From: Bradyrhizobiaceae bacterium
GTDB lineage: Bacteria; Pseudomonadota; Alphaproteobacteria; Rhizobiales; Hyphomicrobiaceae
Reading direction: 5' to 3'
Length of the DNA stretch: 7,600 nucleotides
NCBI GenBank assembly: GCA_947475855.1
Contig: CANJPN010000300.1
Span: forward strand, 1 to 7,600
Within the stretch, counting starts at the first letter, position 1; every line of letters begins with the position of its first letter. Positions 1-6,813 of this stretch are shown here, one piece after another. The position numbers and the translations under genes were made by a program. The notes under the pieces are model-generated. The model was not told the origin of the DNA. It saw only the letters and a program-made list of their open reading frames with translations, and did not search any database.

Positions 1-801
1 ATGTATGGGCTTCTCGCGCACGAGATCGGGCATCACCTGCAGGGGCACACGCTGCTGGAAGGCGGCTCGAAGCCGCCGACGGAATTGGAGGCGGACAGCT
101 TTGCCGGGTTCGTTCTGGGGAAACTCGGCGCAACCGAAGCCGACGCAATTTCGCTTTGGCTGACGCTGCCGGCATCGGGCAGCTCTTCACATCCTGGTCA
201 ATCCGAACGGGTCGGCGTCGTCAGGCAGGGATGGAGGAAAGCTACCGGTGCAGCAACTTCGTCGAAAACACCGGTTCCAGAAGCTCGCAGCGATGGCTTT
301 GTGCTGCCCGACAGCAGCACCCGCTTGCTTGCCGCGCGCGATATCGAGCTGATGTCGCCGGTGATGCTGCGGATCGCGAGAAACGAGATCTTCGCGCGGC
401 AGGGCTTTGCGTTCGAATCTCCCGATCTTCAGAGTTATTTCGGCGGGCGCACGTGGTATCAGCCGCGCGGGCGCAATGTCGCACTGAGCCAGACCGAGAA
501 AGCCAACGTCGATCTCATCCGGCAGCGGGAGACGGCGCTGGGCGGCGAGAAGGTAGAGAAGGGCGTCGTCTTCATGCACTCGAGCGTGCAGCGGTTGACA
601 CGCGAGGAAGTGCAGAAGCTGGCGCTGCCGCAGCGGCGGCTTGCGAGAAATGAGATCTTCGCGCGCAACGGCTACATCTTCAATGATCCCCAACTGGCGG
701 CGCATTTCGGAAAGATGTCGTGGTATCGGCCGATCAAGAGTTCAGTGGAACTGAATTCGGTCGAGGACGCGAACGTGAGATTGCTGCGTTCGATGGAATA
801 G
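1..801 (+). CDS. Zinc metalloprotease (M48-like) with two C-terminal YARHG domains, 5' partial
   Basis: This is the C-terminal 266 residues of a probable zinc peptidase; the true start almost certainly lies left of the window, because the catalytic motif is already at residues 7-11 (HEIGH). A downstream ELEAD segment (28-32) would give the third zinc ligand, and a SHPGQSER segment (63-70) resembles the HP...R motif that closes many M48-type catalytic domains. After a short variable linker come two tandem copies of a YARHG-like domain, about 107-176 and 196-266. Each has the core ARNEIFAR followed by G, aromatic, F, then a YF/HF and a WY-x-P motif. YARHG domains usually occur in secreted or envelope proteins, so a periplasmic peptidase is likely; the signal peptide is not visible. 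The gene is convergent with the next one, with a 6-base gap. The peptidase and YARHG assignments are strong; the substrate is unknown. Confidence 0.85.
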   Translation: MYGLLAHEIGHHLQGHTLLEGGSKPPTELEADSFAGFVLGKLGATEADAISLWLTLPASGSSSHPGQSERVGVVRQGWRKATGAATSSKTPVPEARSDGFVLPDSSTRLLAARDIELMSPVMLRIARNEIFARQGFAFESPDLQSYFGGRTWYQPRGRNVALSQTEKANVDLIRQRETALGGEKVEKGVVFMHSSVQRLTREEVQKLALPQRRLARNEIFARNGYIFNDPQLAAHFGKMSWYRPIKSSVELNSVEDANVRLLRSME

Positions 802-807
802 GCTGCA

Positions 808-2496
808 TCAGCCATATGTGGATTGAGATCCGGATCGCGTGGCCGGGTGGGGAAGTTCGATGCCGAGCAGGTTCGCGCCGATCGCTTCGGCGACGCGGAT
901 GCCATCGACACCTGCGGACAGGATACCGCCCGCGAAGCCTGCTCCTTCGCCTGCGGGGTAGAGCCCCTTGGTGTTGAGGCTTTCGTAGCTTTCGCCGCGG
1001 TCGATGCGGATGGGCGATGACGTTCTCGTTTCGACGCCGGTCAATACGGCGTCGGCCATGGCGAAACCGCGGATCTGGCGGTCGAAGGCCGGCAGTGCCT
1101 CGCGGATCGCTTCGATCGCGTAGGCCGGCAGGCAAGTGGACAGGTCGGTCGGGCGAACGCCGGGCTTGTAGGAAGGGATGACTTCGCCAAGTTGGGTGGA
1201 CGGCTTGCGGGCGAGGAAGTCGCCGACGCGCTGGGCCGGCGCGCGATAGTCCGATCCGCCGGCGAGATAGGCTTGGCTTTCCCAGTGGCGCTGCAAGGCG
1301 ACGCCGGCGAGGACTTCACTGCCGACAGGGTTCGCACCGGGGAGCGCGAAGTCCTTGGGCGTGATGGCACAAACGATGCCGGCATTGGCGTTGCGTTCGC
1401 GGCGGGAATACTGGCTCATGCCGTTGGTGACGACACGGCCCGGCTCCGATGCTGCAGCAACGACGGTGCCGCCGGGGCACATGCAGAAGCTGTAGATCGA
1501 GCGGCCGTTCTTGGCGTGATGGACGAGCTTGTAGTCGGCGGCGCCGAGGATCGGATTGCCGGCGCTGCGGCCGAAGCGTGCCTTGTCGATCAGCGATTGG
1601 GGATGCTCGATGCGGAAGCCCATCGAGAACGGCTTGGGCACGACGTGCACGCCACGGCGCACCAGCATCTCGAACGTGTCGCGCGCACTGTGGCCGACGG
1701 CGAGGACGACGTGATCTGTGCGGATATGCTCGCCGCCTGCGAGAGTGACGCCGCGGACGTGGCGCGTGCCGTCGGTGGCGGTCTCGATCTCGATATCCTC
1801 GACGCGCGATTTGAACCTGTACTCGCCGCCGAGCGCTTCGATCTTGGCGCGCATCGACTCGACCATGGTGACGAGGCGGAACGTGCCGATGTGCGGTTTG
1901 GCGACGGTCAGGATTTCCTCCGGTGCGCCGGCCCGGACGAACTCGGTCAGCACCTTGCGGCCGAGATAGCGAGGGTCCTTGATCTGGCTGTAGAGCTTGC
2001 CGTCCGAGAACGTGCCGGCGCCGCCTTCGCCGAACTGGACGTTCGATTCCGGGTCGAGGACCGATCTGCGCCAAAGGCCCCACGTGTCCTTGGTGCGTTC
2101 GCGCACGACCTTGCCGCGTTCGAGCAGGATCGGCGCGAGGCCCATCTCGGCCAGGATCAGCGTTGCGAACAGGCCGCAGGGGCCTGCGCCGATCACGACC
2201 GGGCGGAGCCTGGGGCGTTGCGGGGCGTGGCCGACGTGGCGATAGGACGTATCGGGCGTCGGGCGGACATGCGGATCGCCAGCGAAGCGGGCGAGCACGT
2301 TCGCCTCGTTCTTCACGTCGAGGTCGAGCGTATAGACAAGCTGGATCGCGGTGCGTTTGCGCGCGTCCCAACCGCGGCGAAACACGCTGATCCCGACGAG
2401 TTCAGTGGGCGCGAGGTTCAGGCGTTCCAGCGCTGCGGCGCGGAGCGCCTCCTCGGGATGGTCGAGCGGGAGCTTGAGGTCTGTGATGCGGAGCAT
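808..2496 (-). CDS. FAD-dependent dehydrogenase, COG2509 type
   Basis: A complete 562-residue flavoprotein of the uncharacterised FAD-dependent dehydrogenase family (COG2509), close to the usual family length. An N-terminal domain of about 95 residues (start MLRITDLKLPL) precedes the Rossmann FAD-binding fold with GAGPCG at 103-108 and an acidic/basic LLERG end of the second strand at 124-128. FGEGGAGTFSDGKL at 155-168 and FCMCPGG at 337-343 are typical family segments, and GLYPAGEGAGFAGG at 511-524 is the C-terminal FAD contact. The frame stays open to 2721, but I chose the ATG at 2496 because family similarity begins there and the 75 extra codons would be read through palindromic repeats. 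No good Shine-Dalgarno is visible at this start. The physiological substrate is not known for the family. It looks like a resident chromosomal gene with high G+C (about 70% in two sampled lines). Confidence 0.9.
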   Translation of the reverse strand: MLRITDLKLPLDHPEEALRAAALERLNLAPTELVGISVFRRGWDARKRTAIQLVYTLDLDVKNEANVLARFAGDPHVRPTPDTSYRHVGHAPQRPRLRPVVIGAGPCGLFATLILAEMGLAPILLERGKVVRERTKDTWGLWRRSVLDPESNVQFGEGGAGTFSDGKLYSQIKDPRYLGRKVLTEFVRAGAPEEILTVAKPHIGTFRLVTMVESMRAKIEALGGEYRFKSRVEDIEIETATDGTRHVRGVTLAGGEHIRTDHVVLAVGHSARDTFEMLVRRGVHVVPKPFSMGFRIEHPQSLIDKARFGRSAGNPILGAADYKLVHHAKNGRSIYSFCMCPGGTVVAAASEPGRVVTNGMSQYSRRERNANAGIVCAITPKDFALPGANPVGSEVLAGVALQRHWESQAYLAGGSDYRAPAQRVGDFLARKPSTQLGEVIPSYKPGVRPTDLSTCLPAYAIEAIREALPAFDRQIRGFAMADAVLTGVETRTSSPIRIDRGESYESLNTKGLYPAGEGAGFAGGILSAGVDGIRVAEAIGANLLGIELPHPATRSGSQSTYG

Positions 2497-2555
2497 GCGC
2501 GGGGGATAGCAGGGCGGGGGAGAGGCGGGCAAGGTGGAGGCGCGCGAGGTGGCAG

Positions 2556-2644
2556 GGCGGGTAAGCGCATCTGCGCGCAACCCGCCAGCCGAGTGCACGC
2601 CCCCCGGCGGGTTGCCCCCGGCCCCGTGGTCGGGGTTACCCGCC
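2556..2644. repeat. Two tandem GGCGGGT...ACCCGCC palindromic units
   Basis: Two hairpin-forming units share the same 7-base arms. Unit one spans 2556-2586 (GGCGGGT at 2556-2562, ACCCGCC at 2580-2586, with a further GCGC pairing inside). Unit two spans 2606-2644 (GGCGGGT at 2606-2612, ACCCGCC at 2638-2644, with an inner CCCCG/CGGGG pairing). They lie 60-150 bases upstream of the flavoprotein start and resemble the dispersed 'GGGCGGGTTAC' palindromes common in proteobacterial intergenic regions. They could fold in RNA or be a mobile palindromic repeat; no T tract follows either, so a terminator role is not supported. Confidence 0.6.
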
Positions 2645-2953
2645 CTACGGCGCTGATTTGGGAGCTCTGGCAGAGGCGCCACTAAGCAGGAGGGGCTGTC
2701 GAGGAGGATCGCACCAAGCACTGATCTTGCCGCTTCCTCGATGTCCGTTGAAGGGTGAACACAAGTTGCGGGCGAGGTCTGGTCGAGGAGTGGGCGTGAC
2801 CCGCAGCTGCCAGAGAGGAACCCGTGCGTCTGAACTTCCGGTTTCGCCTGGAGCGGACATATTGGGTTGCTAATCTAAGCCGTGAGACCTTGACCGAATT
2901 TACTTGTTGAGCACGCTTCGGCAGTTCGATGGGGCGTGGCTCGCGCGATCGGG
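2645..2953. other. Intergenic stretch with no recognised gene
   Basis: About 300 bases separate the palindromes from the stop codon of the TIR gene. Short open frames on both strands have no recognisable protein character. A 7-base inverted pair ATGTCCG (2741-2747) and CGGACAT (2854-2860) brackets the middle; the surrounding CGGTTTCGCCTGGAGCGGACAT recalls degenerate non-coding repeats of rhizobial genomes, but this is a weak resemblance. I see no clear intrinsic terminator (hairpin plus T run) for the operon that ends at 2954. Confidence 0.5.
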
Positions 2954-3748
2954 CTATTGTGCGGAAGTCCTGGGAAGACCGAAGTTTTTCAGCGCATGCA
3001 TGAGAGCGTCGCTATCGCCATAGGGCAGAATGTTGAGGACCGCCGGATATGGCGGCGGCACCAGATCGACGGCCAATTGTGACATGCGCAAAGGCAGCAA
3101 CTTCTTTTGCCGGTGTGCGAAGTCGGCTTCGTAGAGCACCCAATCGGATTTCACCGAATGCTCCGACCACAACACCAGAACCACGCGTGACGCCTTGAGG
3201 CGCGCGCCGATGACCTCCCTGAACTTCGCGCCGGCAGCGAGATAGTGGTCGAACCAGACCGTGCAGCCGGCCTTACGCAAGTTCACAGCCAGCTCGACGA
3301 TTTGGCCTCGGTCCGGCCGCGCATAGCTAAGGAACACGTCCGGCGCCTGGAGGCTCGCGTCGGTCTCATCGCCAGCCAGTGACGCCTCGGGGGACAACCG
3401 CGCCGGCCGCAGCCGGTCGGAAGGGACTACCAGCGTGCCGCCGGTCTTTTGCAGCTGGTCCTCGATCTCGTCGGCAACATCTAACAGGGCTGCCGTGAGT
3501 TGCGCGCGTTCGACGCGCTCGGTCTCGTTCGTGATGCGACCTGCCTGCGAATCACGGTCAAGGCGCAGTATCGAGCCCTTGTGCAGGATGACTTCGCGAT
3601 GCAGCATCGCCAGCTCAGAGTTCTGGCGCATGCCCGGCACGGCCTCGAGTCCCTCCTTGAGCGCGGCGGCCGCCGTTCCCAGATCACCTGTCGTGACGAG
3701 TTCGGCAATCTTCGGCAGGCAGTTGGTTTGGGGCTGTGTGTCAGTCAT
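2954..3748 (-). CDS. TIR-domain effector with N-terminal EAD11-like domain
   Basis: A 264-residue soluble protein. Residues about 10-98 form a helical domain with the pattern of Effector-Associated Domain 11: an IAEL helix, a GDL turn, an Ala/Leu-rich helix, then a long helix region with R/Q residues, a GRI turn (70-72) and a last helix ALLDVADEIE (87-96). A linker of about 35 residues leads to a TIR domain (about 136-260) that opens with DVFLSYARPD (137-146), continues with TVWFDHYL (163-170) and contains SDWVLYE (201-207). Glu207 sits where the catalytic glutamate of NAD-cleaving TIR domains lies, so NADase activity is likely but inferred. The ATG at 3748 overlaps the TGA of the upstream membrane gene as ATGA and has only a weak ribosome site, so translation is probably coupled. 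It is the last gene of the operon and the probable effector. The frame is open far upstream to 4555, but that part is antisense-style shadow over the membrane gene. Confidence 0.88.
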   Translation of the reverse strand: MTDTQPQTNCLPKIAELVTTGDLGTAAAALKEGLEAVPGMRQNSELAMLHREVILHKGSILRLDRDSQAGRITNETERVERAQLTAALLDVADEIEDQLQKTGGTLVVPSDRLRPARLSPEASLAGDETDASLQAPDVFLSYARPDRGQIVELAVNLRKAGCTVWFDHYLAAGAKFREVIGARLKASRVVLVLWSEHSVKSDWVLYEADFAHRQKKLLPLRMSQLAVDLVPPPYPAVLNILPYGDSDALMHALKNFGLPRTSAQ

Positions 3749-4644
3749 GCGCCATAACGCTTCGGCAACGTGTCGATCCTGCCATTGAGCCAGGCCAACA
3801 GCTCGACGGCCATTATCATGGTCATGATGGTAACGGCGACGGCGACGACACCAAAGCCCGTGCGCCATGGCTCTTCCATGCTTGCTATGTCGATAAACTC
3901 GCCTGTGATGATCCCCGCGACGATAGGAATGCAAACTTGTAACGCGTAACCGGCAGCAAGCGACAGGAGCTTGGTTGTGCGGCTGTGCGATCCCGAGAAA
4001 AGAGCGATCTGCAGGCCTGCTCCGATCGCCAGTACCAAGGCCAAGCAAACGAGCACGAGCGGGTTTCGGGTCAGCTTCGTGCCCGATTGAATGTCGAGCA
4101 TGCCTATGATCGGCGGCAAGAACATGAGGATGACGATCACCAGAAACAGGCTGAGCCAAGCGTCTTTGTGCGAGTGCCACTCGATCGTGAAGAGGAAGAG
4201 CAGCACCAGATAGAGCAGGATGCCAATGACAGAGAGCACGCCATACAGCGGATTGCCGAAGAAGTATGAAATGTGAAACTGATCTAGCGTCATCACACCG
4301 GCCCCGAGGATGGCGGCGCATCCGAGCAGAACGAAGGTGAACCGCGGCGTGTAGCGCTCGTGGGGCAGCGACCGAATTGGGGGTACCTGGCGTGTTGCGC
4401 GGAACCACGAGAAGGCGCCGATACAAAGCACGACACCAGGCACCAGAACTGCGAAGTAGTTGAGCATGAACTTGGAGGGAAACGCGCTCAGAACCGGTGC
4501 CACCTTCACGAGCACAAAGGCGAATCCCATGCCGAGCAGCGTATAGGCGAGGCATTTATGCGCCTGCAGCTTCCAAAGCCGCGGCCAATTGGCAGAGGCG
4601 TAGTTGCCAAAATTCCGGCTCAGTCTTGAGATGCCAGAGCTCAT
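3745..4644 (-). CDS. Polytopic membrane protein of the ABC-TIR operon
   Basis: A 299-residue protein I do not recognise as a named family. Hydrophobic stretches suggest eight membrane helices, at about 31-51, 61-81, 101-120, 133-153, 162-181, 196-216, 227-248 and 263-286. A positively charged N-terminus (R7, R10, R22, K25, K30) suggests it starts in the cytoplasm, and the tail (GRIDTLPKRYGA) is short and basic. No enzyme motif and no EAD-like domain is visible. It lies 65 bases downstream of an ABC ATPase gene that has no membrane domain of its own, so the natural inference is the membrane partner (permease-like or anchor) of that ATPase. Its stop overlaps the TIR start by four bases. Sampled lines are 53-62% G+C, lower than in the flavoprotein gene. 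It could instead be a membrane sensor or pore that does not transport. Confidence 0.82.
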   Translation of the reverse strand: MSSGISRLSRNFGNYASANWPRLWKLQAHKCLAYTLLGMGFAFVLVKVAPVLSAFPSKFMLNYFAVLVPGVVLCIGAFSWFRATRQVPPIRSLPHERYTPRFTFVLLGCAAILGAGVMTLDQFHISYFFGNPLYGVLSVIGILLYLVLLFLFTIEWHSHKDAWLSLFLVIVILMFLPPIIGMLDIQSGTKLTRNPLVLVCLALVLAIGAGLQIALFSGSHSRTTKLLSLAAGYALQVCIPIVAGIITGEFIDIASMEEPWRTGFGVVAVAVTIMTMIMAVELLAWLNGRIDTLPKRYGA

Positions 4645-4651
4645 GTTGTTG

Positions 4652-4657
4652 CCTTCT
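4652..4657 (-). promoter_or_regulatory. Ribosome binding site of the membrane protein gene
   Basis: On the minus strand AGAAGG lies 7 bases before the ATG at 4644 (AGAAGGCAACAACATG). This supports the chosen start and independent translation initiation across the 65-base gap from the ABC gene. Confidence 0.6.
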
Positions 4658-4709
4658 TGGTAAATCCTAAATATTCGATGCAGCCGACGCCAAGACGCGC
4701 CGCCGTTTG

Positions 4710-6302
4710 CTAGCGACCCGACGTCCGGCGCTCTTCGAAAAGACTGCGGGCGGAGTTCGAAATGTCGCGAAAATCGATCAAGCGCGCACCAAAAGCGTTG
4801 TAAAGCGCCTGGTATACGGCATCGGCTCGTTGGCTGCGATCGAAGCCGAGGATGAAGCCTTCCATGGTCGCCTCGATCGAGTGCATATTTAGGTGGGAGA
4901 GCGCCGCCACGACGTTCTGCTGGGGCACCCTGACCGTGATCTCGATCATCTGGTTCGGTACCATTGCGCCGATTCTATCCTGGGGACCGGCGTAAACGCA
5001 TCGGCCATCATCGAGCAGTATCATCTGGTCTGCAATCGCCTCGATCTCGTAGAGATGCTGCGAGGTGATGATGATCGGCACCGGCTCCTCGAACGAGGCC
5101 GCGATTGCCCGAAGGTTCTTTAGGAACTCCTGGCGCGCCATCACGTCGAGATAGGCGAGCGGCTCGTCGAGCACGAGAAGTTTCGGCTTGGAGACGAGCG
5201 CACGCACCAATTCAAACCGGATCTTATAGCCGCCGGAGATCTGGTCCCACGAGGCGTCCTCGTACTGCGCAAGGCCGAAGCGTTCGATGTGCCAGTCGAT
5301 CAGCTCCTTGTTCCTTGCCCCGCGAATACCATGCATGGCCGCTACGTAGTTGAGATTTGGGCGGAGCCGGCCTGGCCATTTGTCGGGGAATTGCGGGACG
5401 TCGGAGATCTGACGCTTGATGTGGGCCCAGCCGCTGCGGTCGCGCGTCAGCAGCGGATACTCGGTCATACCGCTGTCCTGCCGGAGGTCGCCCATCACGA
5501 TGCGCAGCAAAGTCGTTTTGCCGCTGGCATTGCGGCCAACGACGCCGGTGATCTCGCCGATCCTGAGCTCGAACGAGATCGGCTCCAACTTGAACGTGCC
5601 ACGTCCGTAAGTCTTCGTGACGTCCTTGGCGGCGAACACCACCGTATCGCGGCGCGGTCTGTCGCGGCGATAAGCTTCCCAATACGAGCGCTTGACGTCG
5701 TCGAGGGTCTCGATGCGCGGCGCAGGATCGTTCGCTGGCACGAGCTTTGGCGCCGAAGAGGGATCCTGCGGCGGTGTCTGCGCTGGAGGCGGCGCGCTTT
5801 CAGCATTTTTACTGGGCGGTTCGCTCGGTTGGGCTGCCGGCCGTTGCATCGGCAGAAACGAGCTTATCAGTCGACTGTCGAAAGTGAAGTCGGGAGCCGG
5901 ACCGGTTGCAGCTACCGCGCACCTTTCGGGTTGCTGCGGCAATGCTGACCGCGGTGACGATTCCGGCAACGGCTCGGCGGTTGCGGAACTAGGTAGGGCC
6001 AGCTTGAACTCATCGCGGACTGCCGCCGTGCTGTAGACGTCGTTGGTGAACTCGAGAATTCGGCTGATGATCGGGAGCACATCCTCGCGCTTGGCAATCC
6101 CGCGCCGGACATCGCGCGTGAAGCTCGAGAAGCTACGCCGCAGAATTAGGGCGTCCTGGCGCAGTTGCGGTGCGAGGTCTCGGACGAAATCCTGAAGCTT
6201 GTCCAACGCGTCCTGGACCAGATCTTCGCCTACCAGCCGTTCGATGTCATCGCGATAGCTTTCGGCCAGATTGAGCTCGGCCAATGGCTTTGCGTGCAAC
6301 AC
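4710..6302 (-). CDS. ABC-2-type ATPase with N-terminal EAD11-like domain
   Basis: A 530-residue protein if read from the GTG at 6302. Residues about 19-91 are helical and repeat the EAD11 pattern of the TIR protein: IERLVGEDL, DALDKLQDF, a central Leu/Arg helix, an RRGIAK turn and a final helix ISRILEFTNDV. A disordered Pro/Ser/Ala-rich linker (about 105-196) follows. The nucleotide-binding domain (about 222-441) is intact: Walker A GRNASGKT at 256-263, Q-loop Gln304, signature ISGGY at 355-359 (last residue Tyr in place of Gln), Walker B LLVLDEP with Asp379-Glu380, D-loop YLD, and H-loop His416 in TSQH. The C-terminal tail (442-530) resembles the regulatory tail of ABC-2 exporter ATPases, ending with an ARSLFEE segment like their SLEDVF motif. 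The membrane gene follows in the same operon. ATP-driven signalling or export is inferred. The frame extends to a TTG at 6359, but the Shine-Dalgarno favours 6302 or a TTG at 6299; there is no early ATG. Confidence 0.88.
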   Translation of the reverse strand: MLHAKPLAELNLAESYRDDIERLVGEDLVQDALDKLQDFVRDLAPQLRQDALILRRSFSSFTRDVRRGIAKREDVLPIISRILEFTNDVYSTAAVRDEFKLALPSSATAEPLPESSPRSALPQQPERCAVAATGPAPDFTFDSRLISSFLPMQRPAAQPSEPPSKNAESAPPPAQTPPQDPSSAPKLVPANDPAPRIETLDDVKRSYWEAYRRDRPRRDTVVFAAKDVTKTYGRGTFKLEPISFELRIGEITGVVGRNASGKTTLLRIVMGDLRQDSGMTEYPLLTRDRSGWAHIKRQISDVPQFPDKWPGRLRPNLNYVAAMHGIRGARNKELIDWHIERFGLAQYEDASWDQISGGYKIRFELVRALVSKPKLLVLDEPLAYLDVMARQEFLKNLRAIAASFEEPVPIIITSQHLYEIEAIADQMILLDDGRCVYAGPQDRIGAMVPNQMIEITVRVPQQNVVAALSHLNMHSIEATMEGFILGFDRSQRADAVYQALYNAFGARLIDFRDISNSARSLFEERRTSGR

Positions 6303-6305
6303 CCC

Positions 6306-6312
6306 CACCTCC
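6306..6312 (-). promoter_or_regulatory. Strong Shine-Dalgarno that decides a non-ATG start for the ABC gene
   Basis: The minus strand reads GGAGGTGGGGGTGTTGCAC. GGAGG (6312-6308) is 5 bases before the GTG at 6302 and 8 bases before the TTG at 6299. Because no ATG occurs in frame until residue 171 counted from the TTG at 6359, which would delete the EAD-like domain, this site fixes a GTG or TTG start that keeps that domain. Which of the two is used cannot be settled from the sequence. Confidence 0.65.
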
Positions 6313-6365
6313 ACAAACGTCGATCGACGAACGTTGCCCCGCACGATCAAAATGCACAAAGCATT

Positions 6366-6371
6366 AGTATA
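6366..6371 (-). promoter_or_regulatory. Candidate -10 element of the ABC-membrane-TIR operon
   Basis: TATACT on the minus strand differs from the sigma-70 -10 consensus at one position and lies about 64 bases before the GTG start, in a locally A+T-richer stretch. No convincing -35 is found at 16-18 bases upstream (TCGCTC at spacing 17); the best TTGACA-like word, TCGACA, is only 13 bases away. The promoter is therefore only suggested, and may need an activator or be weak. Confidence 0.3.
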
Positions 6372-6399
6372 CGGCTGAAATCGATGTCGAGCGAGCAGA

Positions 6400-6813
6400 C
6401 TAACAATGAAGCCTGTCGACGTTCAAGGGATTTCCCTCGCTCCCCGGATTGCGTGGGCGGAGGAGGCGGTGCCATGCGCAGAGCTTTTCCAGCAGTGTCG
6501 CGACCGCTTTGCGGATGATGCGCAGACTGCCCATGCCTGCCAGATCGTTGCCGTAGCGAAACTCGTCTGCGACGATGACATCCTGCTCAGCCCACAGCAC
6601 CAGTACCGGCTGACAACCGCGGCCACCGTCCTACGCTCGGTTGGTGGAGCGCTTGGACGACTGGATTACGGTCGCATCGATGTCGAGCGTCGCGATCGTC
6701 TGCGGCTTCCTGCGCTGTAGGTCCAGGTTCAGTTCCTTGTTTGCCGCAGCCAGCACCTGATCCGCTATTCGGGGTTCGGGGGCCCGCTGCCTCTCTGGTC
6801 GCCGGCCGTGCAT
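6400..6813 (-). pseudogene. IS1380-like transposase fragment, inactivated
   Basis: The minus-strand frame reads an internal part of an IS1380-type DDE transposase. Recognisable segments are TIATLDIDATVIQSSKR (which holds the first catalytic Asp region), DGGRGCQPVLVLWAEQD and VIVADEFRYGNDLAG, followed by an alpha-helical RIIRKAVATL. An in-frame TAG at 6633-6631 falls where the family has Tyr in a TY-x-GGRG motif, so a Tyr codon has become a stop. The first 150 or so residues and the whole C-terminal half, with the remaining catalytic acids, are missing; similarity fades after about 6490. No terminal inverted repeats or target duplications could be identified. It is a relic that shows past transposon activity immediately upstream of the operon, and its degraded end holds the operon's candidate promoter. 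Confidence 0.75.

Noticed and set aside
1192..2685. Plus-strand open frame of 497 codons
   Set aside because: It is antisense to the flavoprotein; the product is a low-complexity Ala/Arg/Asp-rich string typical of a high-G+C shadow frame, while the minus strand has clear FAD motifs.
2497..2721. 75-codon N-terminal extension of the flavoprotein
   Set aside because: The added residues are low-complexity, run through palindromic repeats, and are not typical of the family, which begins at MLRITDLKL.
2880..2953. Intrinsic terminator after the TIR gene
   Set aside because: I found only short weak pairings and no T run on the minus strand.
3749..4555. Upstream extension of the TIR frame
   Set aside because: It overlaps the membrane protein gene completely, is rich in Arg/His/Cys without domain character, and the ATGA overlap gives a natural TIR start.
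4645..4709. Possible internal promoter (TTGGCG and TATTTA) before the membrane gene
   Set aside because: The spacing is only 14 bases and the match is weak, so an operon-internal promoter is not supported.
6406..6720. Plus-strand 104-codon frame with ordinary-looking composition
   Set aside because: It is antisense to the transposase relic, whose minus-strand reading has recognisable family motifs.
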